A DNA stretch of 64,000 bases from the NCBI RefSeq assembly GCF_043951915.1, contig NZ_JBINJD010000002.1, positions 10,886 to 74,885 on the forward strand. The letters are read 5' to 3'. The notes beneath the pieces were generated by a model. That model was not told where the DNA came from. It ran no database searches and was given only the letters and a program-made list of their open reading frames with translations. Both the position numbers and the translations under genes were made by a program. The stretch is from Alienimonas sp043951915. GTDB taxonomy: Bacteria; Planctomycetota; Planctomycetia; Planctomycetales; Planctomycetaceae. Below are positions 33,390 through 43,769 of the stretch, piece after piece; position 1 is the first letter of the stretch, and each line of letters begins with the position of its first letter.

Positions 33390-35288
33390 ATGGTCTCTCG
33401 CGGAACCCCCCAACCGACCGATATGCAGCGGACCGACACGCTGTCCGACCCCTTCACGGGTCAGCCCTCCGGGCCGGCCTACAAGGCGCTGTCGCACGTC
33501 AACAACCGCCTCGCCGCCCCGCCGGACGCCTCCCGCGCCCCGAAGCTGACAGGCGTCGTGGCGGAGTACGACACGCCGGAGGAGCTGCTCTCCGCCTGCG
33601 AGCGCGTCCGCGACGCGGGCATGACGAAGTGGGACAGCTACACCCCGTATCCGATCCACGGGATCGAGCGGGCGATGGGCATCAAGGCCACGATCCTGCC
33701 CTGGATCGTGCTCTGCGGCGGCCTGACCGGCTGCGCCACCGGCCTCCTGATGCAGTGGTACCTCAACGGCAGCGAGGAGTTGGCCAACGAGGTCGGCATC
33801 CCCACCGCCCTGCAGGGGTACAACTTCCTGATCAGCGGCAAGCCGATCTGGAGCCTGCCGGCGAACATCCCGGTGGCCTTCGAACTGACGATCCTGTTCA
33901 GCGCCTTTGGGGCGTTCTTCGGGATGCTGGCCCTGAACCGCCTGCCGCGGCTCTCCAACCCCCGCCTGCGGCTGCCGGGCTTTCGCCGCGGGACCGACGA
34001 CCGGTTCGTGATCGGGCTGGACGCGAAGGATCCGAAGTTCGACCTCGCCGCCGCCGGCGAGCTGCTCTCCCCGACCCGCCCGGCGTCGGTGCGGGAGGTG
34101 TGGGACGTGGAGCCCCGCCGTCCGCCGGCGTGGATCCCGACGGTCGCCCTGATTCTGTTCGCCCTGCTGCTGATCCCGCCGGTCCTGATCGCGGAACACC
34201 GCAACACGCCGTGGAGCACCCCCCGCATCCACCCGGTCGGGGATATGGACTGGCAGGCGAAGTTCAAGCCGCAGGAACGCAACCCGTTCTTCGCCGACCA
34301 GCGGGCGATGCGTCCGCAGGTTGAGGGCACGATCGCCCGCGGCGAACTCGACCTGGACGACGCCCTGTACCGCGGCGTCGATCCGACCGGCGGGCCGGCC
34401 CAGGCCTCCGGTCCGGCCCCGGCGCTGCCCGACGGGCGGGACCAGCGGCTGGCCAGCGCCGCCCTGTTCGCCTTCGCCTCGTTCCGGCAGGACGAGGCGG
34501 AGAACGCGGACGCCGGGGACGGCGCCGACACCGGCGCCAGCCCGACCGACGCCCCGCAGGAGCAGACCGGCGACGCGCCCGCCGCCGACGGAGGGGCCGA
34601 CGAAAACAAGAGCTACGTCACCGACCTGCCGATCGAGCCGTCGCTGGAGAACGTCCAGCGGGGCCAGTTGGTGTTCAACATCTACTGCGCCGCCTGCCAC
34701 GGGGTGGGCGGGTTCGGCAACGGCCTGGTGGCCCAGCGGGCGGCGACGCTCAAGCAGCCGACTTGGGCGCCGCCGTCGAACCTGCACACCGACGTCGTCC
34801 GCAACCGGCCCAACGGCTTCCTGTACGACGCGATCGCCAACGGCGTCCGCAAGATGCCGGCGTACGGGTCGCAGATCGACGTGAAGGACCGCTGGAACGT
34901 CGTCCTGTACCTGCGGGCGCTTCAGAAGAGCCAGGCCGCGCAGATCGCCGACATGCCCGAGGCGGACCGCGACCGCGTGCGGGCGGAAGCCCGGGCCGCG
35001 AAGGAAGCCGCCCGCCTTGAGGCGGAAGCCGGCGGCGGCGAGACCGCCGCCTCCGGCGGCTCGAAGGAAACCGACGGCGGCGCCGACGATGCGATCGTGC
35101 CCCGCGGCGCCAGCGCCGGCGTGCCGGAGACGAGCAGTTCCGCGGCCCCGACGGACCCCGGCAAGGCCTCGCCGGACGTCGACGGCCGCAACGAGAGCGA
35201 AAGTCCCGTCGCCGAGACCCCCGAGGAAGCCGCCGCCGAAGAGTCCGCTGGCGACGAACCCGCTGGCGACGAGTCCGAGTCCAACTGA
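33390..35288 (+). CDS. Fused ActD-ActE: ACIII membrane subunit plus monohaem cytochrome c
   Basis: 632 residues. Residues 50-185 match ActD (DUF3341): GVVAEYDTPEELLSACERVRDAG, then DSYTPYPIHGIERAMG, and two helices. A third hydrophobic segment at about 249-267 is the anchor of the second half, where one CAACH haem site (about 432) and the Met ligand in KMPAYG (about 489) match ActE. In many species ActD and ActE are separate genes. Here they are one polypeptide, joined by a Pro/Asp-rich linker. The C terminus (520-632) is an acidic, Ala-rich tail without haem motifs. An AGGAAAG ribosome site precedes the ATG, one of the few in this operon. Confidence 0.9.
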   Translation: MVSRGTPQPTDMQRTDTLSDPFTGQPSGPAYKALSHVNNRLAAPPDASRAPKLTGVVAEYDTPEELLSACERVRDAGMTKWDSYTPYPIHGIERAMGIKATILPWIVLCGGLTGCATGLLMQWYLNGSEELANEVGIPTALQGYNFLISGKPIWSLPANIPVAFELTILFSAFGAFFGMLALNRLPRLSNPRLRLPGFRRGTDDRFVIGLDAKDPKFDLAAAGELLSPTRPASVREVWDVEPRRPPAWIPTVALILFALLLIPPVLIAEHRNTPWSTPRIHPVGDMDWQAKFKPQERNPFFADQRAMRPQVEGTIARGELDLDDALYRGVDPTGGPAQASGPAPALPDGRDQRLASAALFAFASFRQDEAENADAGDGADTGASPTDAPQEQTGDAPAADGGADENKSYVTDLPIEPSLENVQRGQLVFNIYCAACHGVGGFGNGLVAQRAATLKQPTWAPPSNLHTDVVRNRPNGFLYDAIANGVRKMPAYGSQIDVKDRWNVVLYLRALQKSQAAQIADMPEADRDRVRAEARAAKEAARLEAEAGGGETAASGGSKETDGGADDAIVPRGASAGVPETSSSAAPTDPGKASPDVDGRNESESPVAETPEEAAAEESAGDEPAGDESESN

Positions 35289-35354
35289 GCCCATCCGCCG
35301 CGGTCCCGCGGCGCTCCGTCACCCCCGTATTCCCCGCTCGCTCCCGCGTCCCGC

Positions 35355-36650
35355 ATGGCCCACCACGCCCCCGCCGTCGACCCCGCCAAGCTGCGGGAAG
35401 GGCTCGGCGACCTGACCGGCAAGCTTCGCGTGCCGCTGCTGATCGCCGGGGCCGTCGGTCTGCTGGCGGCGGCGCTGCTCAGCCTGCTGCACGGCGGGGA
35501 CGCGGTGAAGCGGTTCCTGTTCGGCTACCTCTGGGCCTACTGGTTCTTCCTGACGATCAGCCTCGGCGGGCTGTTCTTCGTGATGGTCCAGCACGTCACC
35601 CGGGCCGGCTGGAGCGTGACGGTCCGGCGACTGGCGGAGTTCCTGGCGGCGAACCTGTGGGTGTTCGCCCCGCTGTCGATCCCGCTGCTGCTCGGCGTGC
35701 TGTTCAACGGCTCCGGGGTGTGGGAGTGGGCGAACCCGGAACTGGTGGAGCACGGCCCGAACGCCGAACTGCTGCAACACAAGTCGCCCTACCTCAACAA
35801 GACGTTCTTCCTCATCCGCTGCGCGATCTACCTGGCGGTCTGGAGCTTCTTCGGCTGGAAGGTGGCCTCGCTGAGTCGCAAGCAGGACGAAACCGGCGAC
35901 GTCAGTCTGACGCAAACGATGCACAACTGGAGCGTCGCCGGGCTGCCGCTGACCTTCCTGACGGTCACGTTCGCGGCGATCGACTTCCTGATGAGCCTGA
36001 CGCCGACCTGGTACAGCACGATTTACGGCGTGGTGATCATCGCCGGCTGTGCGGTCAGCGTGCACGCCACCCTGGCGATCTTCGTACTGCTGCTCCGCAA
36101 GCGGGGCGTGCTGACGGAGGCCGTGACGGTCGAGCACCAGCAGGACCTCGGCAAGCTGCTGTTCGGGTTCATCGTGTTCTGGGCCTACGTCAGCTTCAGC
36201 CAGTTCCTGCTGATCTGGTACGCGGACATCCCCGAGGAGACGGAGTACTACCTCGTGCGGTTCGAGCACGGCTGGTCGTTCTTCATGGCGATGCTGCTGA
36301 CCGGGCACTTCATCATCCCGTTCCTGGGCCTGATGAGCCGGCACGTGAAGCGGCGGGACTCCACTCTGATGTTCTGGTGCGTGTGGGTCCTGTTCATGCA
36401 CGCCGTGGACCTTTACATCTACATCATGCCCCGGCTGACGCACGACGCGGTGCACGCCGCGGAGGCGGCCGGCGCCTCGGCGGAGCAGCTCGCCGCGATC
36501 GGCGTGCCGCTGAGCCTGATCGACCTGGCCTGCTTCGTGGGCGTGGGCGGCTTCGCCGGCGCCACGCTGCTGACGGCGGCCGCCGGCGTGGCCCTCGTGC
36601 CGCACCGCGACCCGCGGCTGCACGAGGCCCTCGCCTTCCACAACACCTGA
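35355..36650 (+). CDS. actF: Alternative complex III subunit ActF (NrfD-like)
   Basis: 431 residues with about ten membrane helices, a paralogue of ActC. Typical blocks include WAYWFFLTISLGGLFFVMVQHVTRAGWS, the central LTFLTVTFAAIDFLMSLTPTW, and HFIIPFLGLMSRHVKRR. In known ACIII structures ActF sits beside ActC and is thought to hold part of a proton path. It is followed by a 136-base gap and then the small subunit-like gene. The start at ATG 35355 is directly before the AHHAP... N terminus. Confidence 0.9.
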   Translation: MAHHAPAVDPAKLREGLGDLTGKLRVPLLIAGAVGLLAAALLSLLHGGDAVKRFLFGYLWAYWFFLTISLGGLFFVMVQHVTRAGWSVTVRRLAEFLAANLWVFAPLSIPLLLGVLFNGSGVWEWANPELVEHGPNAELLQHKSPYLNKTFFLIRCAIYLAVWSFFGWKVASLSRKQDETGDVSLTQTMHNWSVAGLPLTFLTVTFAAIDFLMSLTPTWYSTIYGVVIIAGCAVSVHATLAIFVLLLRKRGVLTEAVTVEHQQDLGKLLFGFIVFWAYVSFSQFLLIWYADIPEETEYYLVRFEHGWSFFMAMLLTGHFIIPFLGLMSRHVKRRDSTLMFWCVWVLFMHAVDLYIYIMPRLTHDAVHAAEAAGASAEQLAAIGVPLSLIDLACFVGVGGFAGATLLTAAAGVALVPHRDPRLHEALAFHNT

Positions 36651-36786
36651 TCCGCCAGATCGCCGTCCGGGGCGCCCGCGTCATCCGGGCGTCTCGACCC
36701 GGCCGGCGCCGTCCCGAACACTCCCCCAGTTCCCGATTGCCCCGCTCGCGGGGTGAAACCCGCCGCGACCACGCGGTTCATCGACC

Positions 36787-37296
36787 ATGTCCGACCCCAT
36801 CGGCGACAAGCAGGCCTACAACGACCTGAACATCCGCACGATCTTTCTGGTCGGGCTGCTGTCGGCGGTCGGTCTGTTCGTGATCATCACCGGGGCTCGC
36901 GTCCTGTATCAGAAGTGGCAGGCCGGCGAATACCAGGAGAAACAGATCAACGTTCCGCTGGCGAGCGTGGACGCGGAACTGCAGGAACAGCGGGCGGCGA
37001 TCGACCGCTACGGCTGGAACCCGACCACGGACTCCGCCGCGATGCCGATCGATGTGGCGATGACGGAGCTGGTCGAGGAGCTGTCCGGCGAACCGGTCGC
37101 CGACGAACTGCACAGCCTTCCCACCGTGCCGGACGAGGCCGGCGAGCCGCGGGTCGGCACCGGCGCCGTCGTACCGGACGACGCCGCGCCGGACGAGGCC
37201 CCGGCAGGCGACGCCGCCGCCGAGGGGGACGGCGCCCTGGAGGGGGCCGGCGTGAACGACGAAACCGAACCGACCGACGTGGGGGCCGAGGCTTGA
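36787..37296 (+). CDS. Small single-helix membrane protein of the ACIII operon
   Basis: 169 residues. One membrane helix (about 18-40) is followed by a conserved-looking stretch: QEQRAAIDRYGWNP, then AMPIDVAMTELVEE. The tail from 115 is Asp/Ala/Glu-rich and probably disordered. The YGW...PID.AM pattern recurs in small proteins of ACIII operons as I remember them, so it may be an accessory subunit (ActG/ActH position) or assembly factor. That is inference from location. Its stop overlaps the TTG start of the SCO1 gene by four bases. Confidence 0.65.
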   Translation: MSDPIGDKQAYNDLNIRTIFLVGLLSAVGLFVIITGARVLYQKWQAGEYQEKQINVPLASVDAELQEQRAAIDRYGWNPTTDSAAMPIDVAMTELVEELSGEPVADELHSLPTVPDEAGEPRVGTGAVVPDDAAPDEAPAGDAAAEGDGALEGAGVNDETEPTDVGAEA

Positions 37297-38204
37297 CGCG
37301 GCCACTCGCCCTCGCCGTCGCCGCCCTGTGCGGCCTGCTCTGCCCGGCGCTCGCGTCGGCGCAGGCGGTCCGGCCGGACAAGCCGGACCCGAACGTCGTG
37401 CCCTTCGAGGTGCGCGAGGTCGGCGTGGACGAGAAGCTCGGCGATCAGGTGCCGGCGGACCTCCTCTTCCGCGATCACACCGGCAACCGGGTGCGGTTGG
37501 GCGACTATTTTGACGGCACGCGGCCGGTCATTCTCACGCTGAACTATTCCCGCTGTCCCAAGATCTGCGACATGCAGTTGCAGAACCTGGCGCGAACGCT
37601 GGGCGAATTGGACGTGACCGCCGGGGACGACTACCGCGTCGTCACCGTCAGCATCGATCCTTCCGAGGGGCCGGAGGTGGCGGAGAGCCGGCGGCGGGGC
37701 TACGTGCGGCTGATGGGGAAGGGGAACTGGTCGTTCCTGACCGGAACGCCCGCCTCGATCGCCCGCCTCGCGCGGGCGGTGGGGTTCCGCTACAAGTACG
37801 AACCGAGCACCAAAGAGTATCACCACGCCCCCGTGGCGATCCTGCTGACGCCCACCGGCCGCGTCGGCCGCTATCACCACCGCCTCGACTTCGACCCCGA
37901 GACGCTGAAGCTCGGCCTGATCGAAACCGGCGAGGGCACGCTCGGCACGACCTCCGAATACTTCCCGCTGATCTGCTACCGCTACGACCCGGAGCGGGCG
38001 GCGTACGTGCCCCGCGTCGCGGAGATGCTGATGGCGGGCGCCGGTTTCCTGTTCGTCGTCGGCTTCGGCGGTTGGCTGTCCTGGCAGTGGCGGCGGAGCC
38101 GGGCCGCGTCCAGCGATCGTGAGGGCGGATCGGGCGAAAACTCCCGCGTGCGTCGAGAGGACGCGCGAAGCGGGGGGCCCGTGAACGCTCCCGCCGCCGT
38201 ATAA
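37293..38204 (+). CDS. SCO1/SenC family copper chaperone
   Basis: 303 residues from TTG 37293 (TTGA overlap). A signal peptide (1-23) is followed by a thioredoxin-fold domain carrying the copper ligands Cys-x3-Cys in YSRCPKICDMQL and a His in EYHHAPVAIL. A C-terminal helix (about 245-265) makes it a membrane-tethered protein on the periplasmic face. SCO proteins deliver copper to the CuA centre of oxidase subunit II. The subunit II gene follows 70 bases later, which fits. The last 35 residues are polar and Arg/Gly-rich. Confidence 0.9.
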   Translation: MTRPLALAVAALCGLLCPALASAQAVRPDKPDPNVVPFEVREVGVDEKLGDQVPADLLFRDHTGNRVRLGDYFDGTRPVILTLNYSRCPKICDMQLQNLARTLGELDVTAGDDYRVVTVSIDPSEGPEVAESRRRGYVRLMGKGNWSFLTGTPASIARLARAVGFRYKYEPSTKEYHHAPVAILLTPTGRVGRYHHRLDFDPETLKLGLIETGEGTLGTTSEYFPLICYRYDPERAAYVPRVAEMLMAGAGFLFVVGFGGWLSWQWRRSRAASSDREGGSGENSRVRREDARSGGPVNAPAAV

Positions 38205-38274
38205 CACCCGGGGCCGCCCGCCCGGCCCTGACGCCCCGTCGCCGTCGAAAACCTTTCGTCTCGGACCCCCGCTG

Positions 38275-39363
38275 ATGCCGTTCTTCCCGCCGCTCGCCGA
38301 CGACTCCGGCGACGGAGTGTTGTTCCGCCCGCAGGCGTCGACTTTCGCGGAAAATACGGACTCCCTGTTCTGGCTGATCACGTGGATCAGCATCGTGTTC
38401 TTCGTCCTGGTGGTGGGGGCGATGGGCTGGTTCATGTGGCGTTACCGCCACCGCCCGGTGGAGACGTTTTCCCCCGATACGCCCAGCCACAACCTGCCGT
38501 TGGAGCTGACCTGGACGGTCATCCCGACGCTGCTGGTGATCGTGATCTTCGGCTTCGGCTTCACCGGCTACCTCGACCAGCGGACCCCGCCGGTCGACGC
38601 CTACGAGGTGCGGGTGATCGCCAAGAAGTGGAACTTCCTGTTCGTCTACCCGGACGCGAACTTTAAGAGCAGCACGCTGTACGTGCCGGTGGACCGGCCG
38701 GTGCGGCTGCGGATGGTCTCGCAGGACGTGCTGCACAGCTTCTGGGTGCCGGCGTTTCGCGCGAAGTGGGACATCGTCCCCGGCCGCGACAGCATCGTCT
38801 GGTTCACCTGCACCGAACCGGGCGAGTACCTTTACGAATGCACTGAGTACTGCGGCAAAGGCCACAGCGACATGATCAAGGAAGGCGGCGTGGTCGCCGT
38901 CCCGCTGGAGGAGTTCGAGGACCGGCTGCGCGAGGAACGGCTCATCGCGCTGGAGAGTATCAAGGAAGACCCGCTGGCCGCCGGCGAGGCGATCTACAAG
39001 GACGCCGGTTGCTCGGCCTGTCACACCGTCACCGGAGTGAACCTGAACTGCCCGACCTGGAAGGACCTGTGGGGCACGGAGCGTGAGTTCACCGACGGCA
39101 CCTCCACCGTCGCCGACGACGACTACATCCGCGAGTCGATCCTCCAGCCGGACTCCCGCGTCGTGAAGGGCTACCAGAACGTGATGCCGGCCTATCGCGG
39201 GCAGCTGGAGGAGATCGAGATTATGGCCCTGACCGCCTACATCCGCTCCGTCAGCGAGAAGGGGCAGGCGGAACTGGCGAAGTACCTCGACGACGTCGCC
39301 GGCCCGGACGACGCCGCCGCCGGCGACGCCCCGGGCGGGACCGCCCCGCCGGCCGCCGAATAG
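38275..39363 (+). CDS. coxB: Cytochrome c oxidase subunit II with fused cytochrome c (caa3 type)
   Basis: 362 residues. Two membrane helices (about 30-52 and 75-97), then the CuA cupredoxin domain with ligands in VLHSFWVP and CTEPGEYLYECTEYCGKGHSDM. After about residue 225 a cytochrome c domain follows, with haem site CSACH (about 245) and Met ligand in VMPAYRG. This fusion defines caa3-type oxidases, in which electrons can pass without free cytochrome c. It lies between the SCO chaperone and coxA, the usual order. Confidence 0.95.
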   Translation: MPFFPPLADDSGDGVLFRPQASTFAENTDSLFWLITWISIVFFVLVVGAMGWFMWRYRHRPVETFSPDTPSHNLPLELTWTVIPTLLVIVIFGFGFTGYLDQRTPPVDAYEVRVIAKKWNFLFVYPDANFKSSTLYVPVDRPVRLRMVSQDVLHSFWVPAFRAKWDIVPGRDSIVWFTCTEPGEYLYECTEYCGKGHSDMIKEGGVVAVPLEEFEDRLREERLIALESIKEDPLAAGEAIYKDAGCSACHTVTGVNLNCPTWKDLWGTEREFTDGTSTVADDDYIRESILQPDSRVVKGYQNVMPAYRGQLEEIEIMALTAYIRSVSEKGQAELAKYLDDVAGPDDAAAGDAPGGTAPPAAE

Positions 39364-39413
39364 TCCGCCCCCACTTCCGCCGCACACCCCCCGCTTCCAA
39401 CCTCCCCGCGACC

Positions 39414-41156
<1,743 letters not shown>

Positions 41157-41211
41157 GGTTTTGACGGTTTGCGAAGCCCCCGCCGCGGGTGCGGCGGGGT
41201 GACGCCCCTTC

Positions 41212-41242
41212 CGGCCCGGCCGCGGCTTCCGCAGCCGGGCCG
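41212..41242 (+). terminator. Hairpin between coxA and coxC
   Basis: CGGCCCGGC and GCCGGGCCG (9 bp, with additional pairs inside) are followed by CTTTCTTA. The T-rich run is imperfect, so it may act as a partial terminator or as an mRNA boundary that gives coxBA more transcript than coxC. Confidence 0.6.
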
Positions 41243-41260
41243 CTTTCTTATGATCCGCCC

Positions 41261-42403
41261 ATGAGCGCCGCCGCCCCCGCCCCGCCGACCGGCGAGCCCG
41301 GTCTGGACCCCGCCCACGCCGATCCGCACGGCGACCACGGCCACGGGGACCACGCCCACGTGCACGACCCGCATTCGCCGCACGGGCACGCCCACCACTT
41401 CGAGAGCTGGCGGCAGCAGTTCGACGCCGGCAAGCTCGGCATGTGGCTGTTCCTCGCGCAGGAAGTGCTGTTCTTCAGCGGCCTGTTCTGCCTGTACGCG
41501 GTCTATCGCTCGCTGCACCCGGAAGTCTGGGAGTACGCGGACCGCTACCTCAGCGTGCCGCACGGCGCCTTCAACACCGCCGTCCTGCTGTTCAGCAGTC
41601 TGACGATGGCTTGGGGCGTGCGATGCGCGATGCTGGGCCAGCGGATCGGACTGACCGGCTGCATCGCCGCGACCTTGTTCTGTGCGGCGCTGTTCCTCGG
41701 GGTGAAGAGCTTCGAGTACACGGAGAAGGCCCACCTCCAGATCCTCTGGGCCGGGGCGACCGAGGAGCCGCTGATGAGCGGTACCCGCTATCAGGAGCCG
41801 CTCGTCGACGTGACCGAGCAGGTCGCCTTGGAGGCGGAGTCGCCCAAGACCCTGGAGGAGCGGGAAGCCGAGGCGCTGGAGGCCACGGACGTGACCTTGC
41901 GGAAGATCAGCGTCGGCTCCGCGATCGTGGCGCTCGTGCTGTTGGTCGGGGCGGTCCTGTGCTGGAAGCTGAAGGCGGTCGGCTGGATGGTGGGGCTCGC
42001 GGCGGGGGTGCTGTGCGCCGTCGGCCTCCTGATCGGGGCGGAAGGGTCGTTGATCCTCGCCCACGCCATGCACGGCTCGCATGAGACCGAGAGCCACCAC
42101 GAAGCGGGCGACGATCACGACGGTCACGTGCAGACCGCCGACGAGATGCTCGCGGCGGAGGCCGAGGAAGAGGTCGCCCCGGAGGGCATCGGCCAGTTCT
42201 TCAGCATCTACTACGCGATGACCGGTCTGCACGCGATCCACATCCTCGCGGGGATGGTCGTGCTCACCTGGCTGATGATCCGGGCCTTCCGCGGCGACTT
42301 CACGCCGGACTACTTCGGCCCGGTCGACTTCGTGGGCCTGTATTGGCACCTGGTCGACCTCGTGTGGATCTACCTGTTCCCGCTCCTGTACCTGATCGGC
42401 TGA
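41261..42403 (+). CDS. coxC: Cytochrome c oxidase subunit III with an expanded loop
   Basis: 380 residues from ATG 41261. The first 46 residues are His/Asp-rich (HGDHGHGDHAHVHD...). Helices from about 57 to 150 and 311-380 match subunit III (KLGMWLFLAQEVLFF; GLYWHLVDLVWIYLFPLLYL). Between them, residues about 165-310 are an insertion not found in ordinary subunits. It has a charged stretch, two extra hydrophobic helices (about 217-268) and a second His/Asp/Glu-rich segment (271-305). Subunit III stabilises the core and supplies oxygen and proton pathways. The insertion's job is unknown. Confidence 0.9.
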   Translation: MSAAAPAPPTGEPGLDPAHADPHGDHGHGDHAHVHDPHSPHGHAHHFESWRQQFDAGKLGMWLFLAQEVLFFSGLFCLYAVYRSLHPEVWEYADRYLSVPHGAFNTAVLLFSSLTMAWGVRCAMLGQRIGLTGCIAATLFCAALFLGVKSFEYTEKAHLQILWAGATEEPLMSGTRYQEPLVDVTEQVALEAESPKTLEEREAEALEATDVTLRKISVGSAIVALVLLVGAVLCWKLKAVGWMVGLAAGVLCAVGLLIGAEGSLILAHAMHGSHETESHHEAGDDHDGHVQTADEMLAAEAEEEVAPEGIGQFFSIYYAMTGLHAIHILAGMVVLTWLMIRAFRGDFTPDYFGPVDFVGLYWHLVDLVWIYLFPLLYLIG

Positions 42404-42483
42404 CCGACGCGCCGCCGCGTCGCTCCGTTCGCCCCCGGCCCGTCCGCCGTTCCGCCCGCACCCGTCCCGCCCGCACCGTTCCG

Positions 42484-42879
42484 ATGGCCTCCCACGCCCC
42501 GCCCGAGCCGCTGGACCCGCACCTCGTCAGCGGGCACGCCGGCGAGCACAACCCGATCGCCCACGTCATGCCGAAGTGGATGCTGATCGCGGTGTTCTCC
42601 GCCCTGCTGGTCCTGACGGCGCTGACGGTGTACTTCGGCTCGTTTGAGTTGGGCAGCTACGAGGTGCTGGTGGCGATGACGATCGCCACGATCAAGGCCG
42701 TGCTGGTGGCGACGTTCTTCATGCACCTGAAGTACGACAACCCGTTGAACACGGCGATCCTGCTGTTCAGCATGATCTTCGTGGCGCTGTTCATCGGACT
42801 GTCGATCCTCGACACGCAGAGCTACCGCGGCGAAGTCGACGAGTGGCGGGCGAACCAGGCGGCGGCCTCCGCCAGCTGA
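42484..42879 (+). CDS. Cytochrome c oxidase subunit IV family protein
   Basis: 131 residues from ATG 42484. Three hydrophobic helices (about 32-54, 60-82, 88-108) with the IATIKAVLVATFFMHLKYDN core match the bacterial small subunit IV (CtaF/CoxD-like), which helps assembly of the CuB centre. The last 25 residues are polar. The N terminus contains His residues (DPHLVSGHAGEHNPIAH). It is placed directly after coxC, as is usual for caa3 operons. Confidence 0.85.
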   Translation: MASHAPPEPLDPHLVSGHAGEHNPIAHVMPKWMLIAVFSALLVLTALTVYFGSFELGSYEVLVAMTIATIKAVLVATFFMHLKYDNPLNTAILLFSMIFVALFIGLSILDTQSYRGEVDEWRANQAAASAS

Positions 42880-42913
42880 CCCGTCCGTCCGCACGCGGCC
42901 GCGTTCGCGGGTG

Positions 42914-42936
42914 AACCGGCGCCGACGGCGCCGGTT
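42914..42936 (+). terminator. Hairpin after the subunit IV gene
   Basis: AACCGGCGCC and GGCGCCGGTT pair perfectly (10 bp, loop GAC), followed by TGTCGTTCGT. It is terminator-like without a pure T tract. It lies 36 bases before the start of the last oxidase-like gene. Confidence 0.6.
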
Positions 42937-42971
42937 TGTCGTTCGTCCCGCCCTTTTTTCGGTCCGATCCC

Positions 42972-43634
42972 GTGAGCGACCGCTTCGCCGGCCTACGGTG
43001 GAAGGATTGGAGCTTCGTCCCTTCCTCCGGACCCGCCCAGCGGCGGACGCGAATGGGGCTGAACCTATTGCTGTTCGGCTACCTCGGGTTCACCTTCCTC
43101 TCGGTCCTGATCCTCTATCTGTTCGCCGCCCTGGGGCGAGACCTGCGACCGGCCGAGTCGGTGCCGCCGGCGTTCTGGGTGAGCACGGTTGTGGTGCTGA
43201 TCGGCGGGTTCTCTCTGCGGGGGGCCGTGCACGCGGTGCGGCGGGAGCGGCGCGGGTGGGCTCGCGGGTTGGTCGCGTTTGCGCTGGTCTGCGGCGTGGC
43301 GTTCGGCGTCGCCCAGACGATCGGGGTGGGGCAATTGCTGGAGAACTACCGCCCGGTCGCACGCCCCTCGATCGCGGCCCCCGGCGGCGGGAGTTATCTC
43401 GATCCGAACGCCCAGGTCGCCCTGCCGATGGCCGGGCTGATCACGATCCTCGTGGCTCTGCACGGGGCCCACTTCCTCGGCGGGCTGCTCGTGCTGTTCG
43501 TCGCCGCCGCCCGCACCTTCGCCGGCCGGTACGACCACGAATATCACGCCGGCCTGCTGCTCACCGCACGCTACTGGACGTTTCTGGACGTCTCGTGGCT
43601 GGTGATGCTCGCCACGTTCTACTTCACGCTGTAA
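42972..43634 (+). CDS. Second cytochrome c oxidase subunit III-like membrane protein
   Basis: 220 residues from GTG 42972, about five membrane helices. The C-terminal half fits subunit III: LHGAHFLGGLLVLF and ARYWTFLDVSWLVMLATFYFTL correspond to the last two helices of coxC (HxxH, YWHF.D..W). The N-terminal half is shorter and diverged. It could be a fifth oxidase subunit, a remnant paralogue, or part of a different oxidase. Being last in the operon, after a hairpin, it may be expressed less than the rest. Confidence 0.72.
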   Translation: MSDRFAGLRWKDWSFVPSSGPAQRRTRMGLNLLLFGYLGFTFLSVLILYLFAALGRDLRPAESVPPAFWVSTVVVLIGGFSLRGAVHAVRRERRGWARGLVAFALVCGVAFGVAQTIGVGQLLENYRPVARPSIAAPGGGSYLDPNAQVALPMAGLITILVALHGAHFLGGLLVLFVAAARTFAGRYDHEYHAGLLLTARYWTFLDVSWLVMLATFYFTL

Positions 43635-43769
43635 CGGCAGGAACCGACGGGGACGTGCTCGCGCGTGCCGTGGCGGTACGAAACGCCCGCGTCCCGGACC
43701 CTTGGAGGGGCCGAGACGCTACGCCTGCCGGGAAGCCGCTCTCACGGCGAGAAGACCTTGGGCGCCGGG

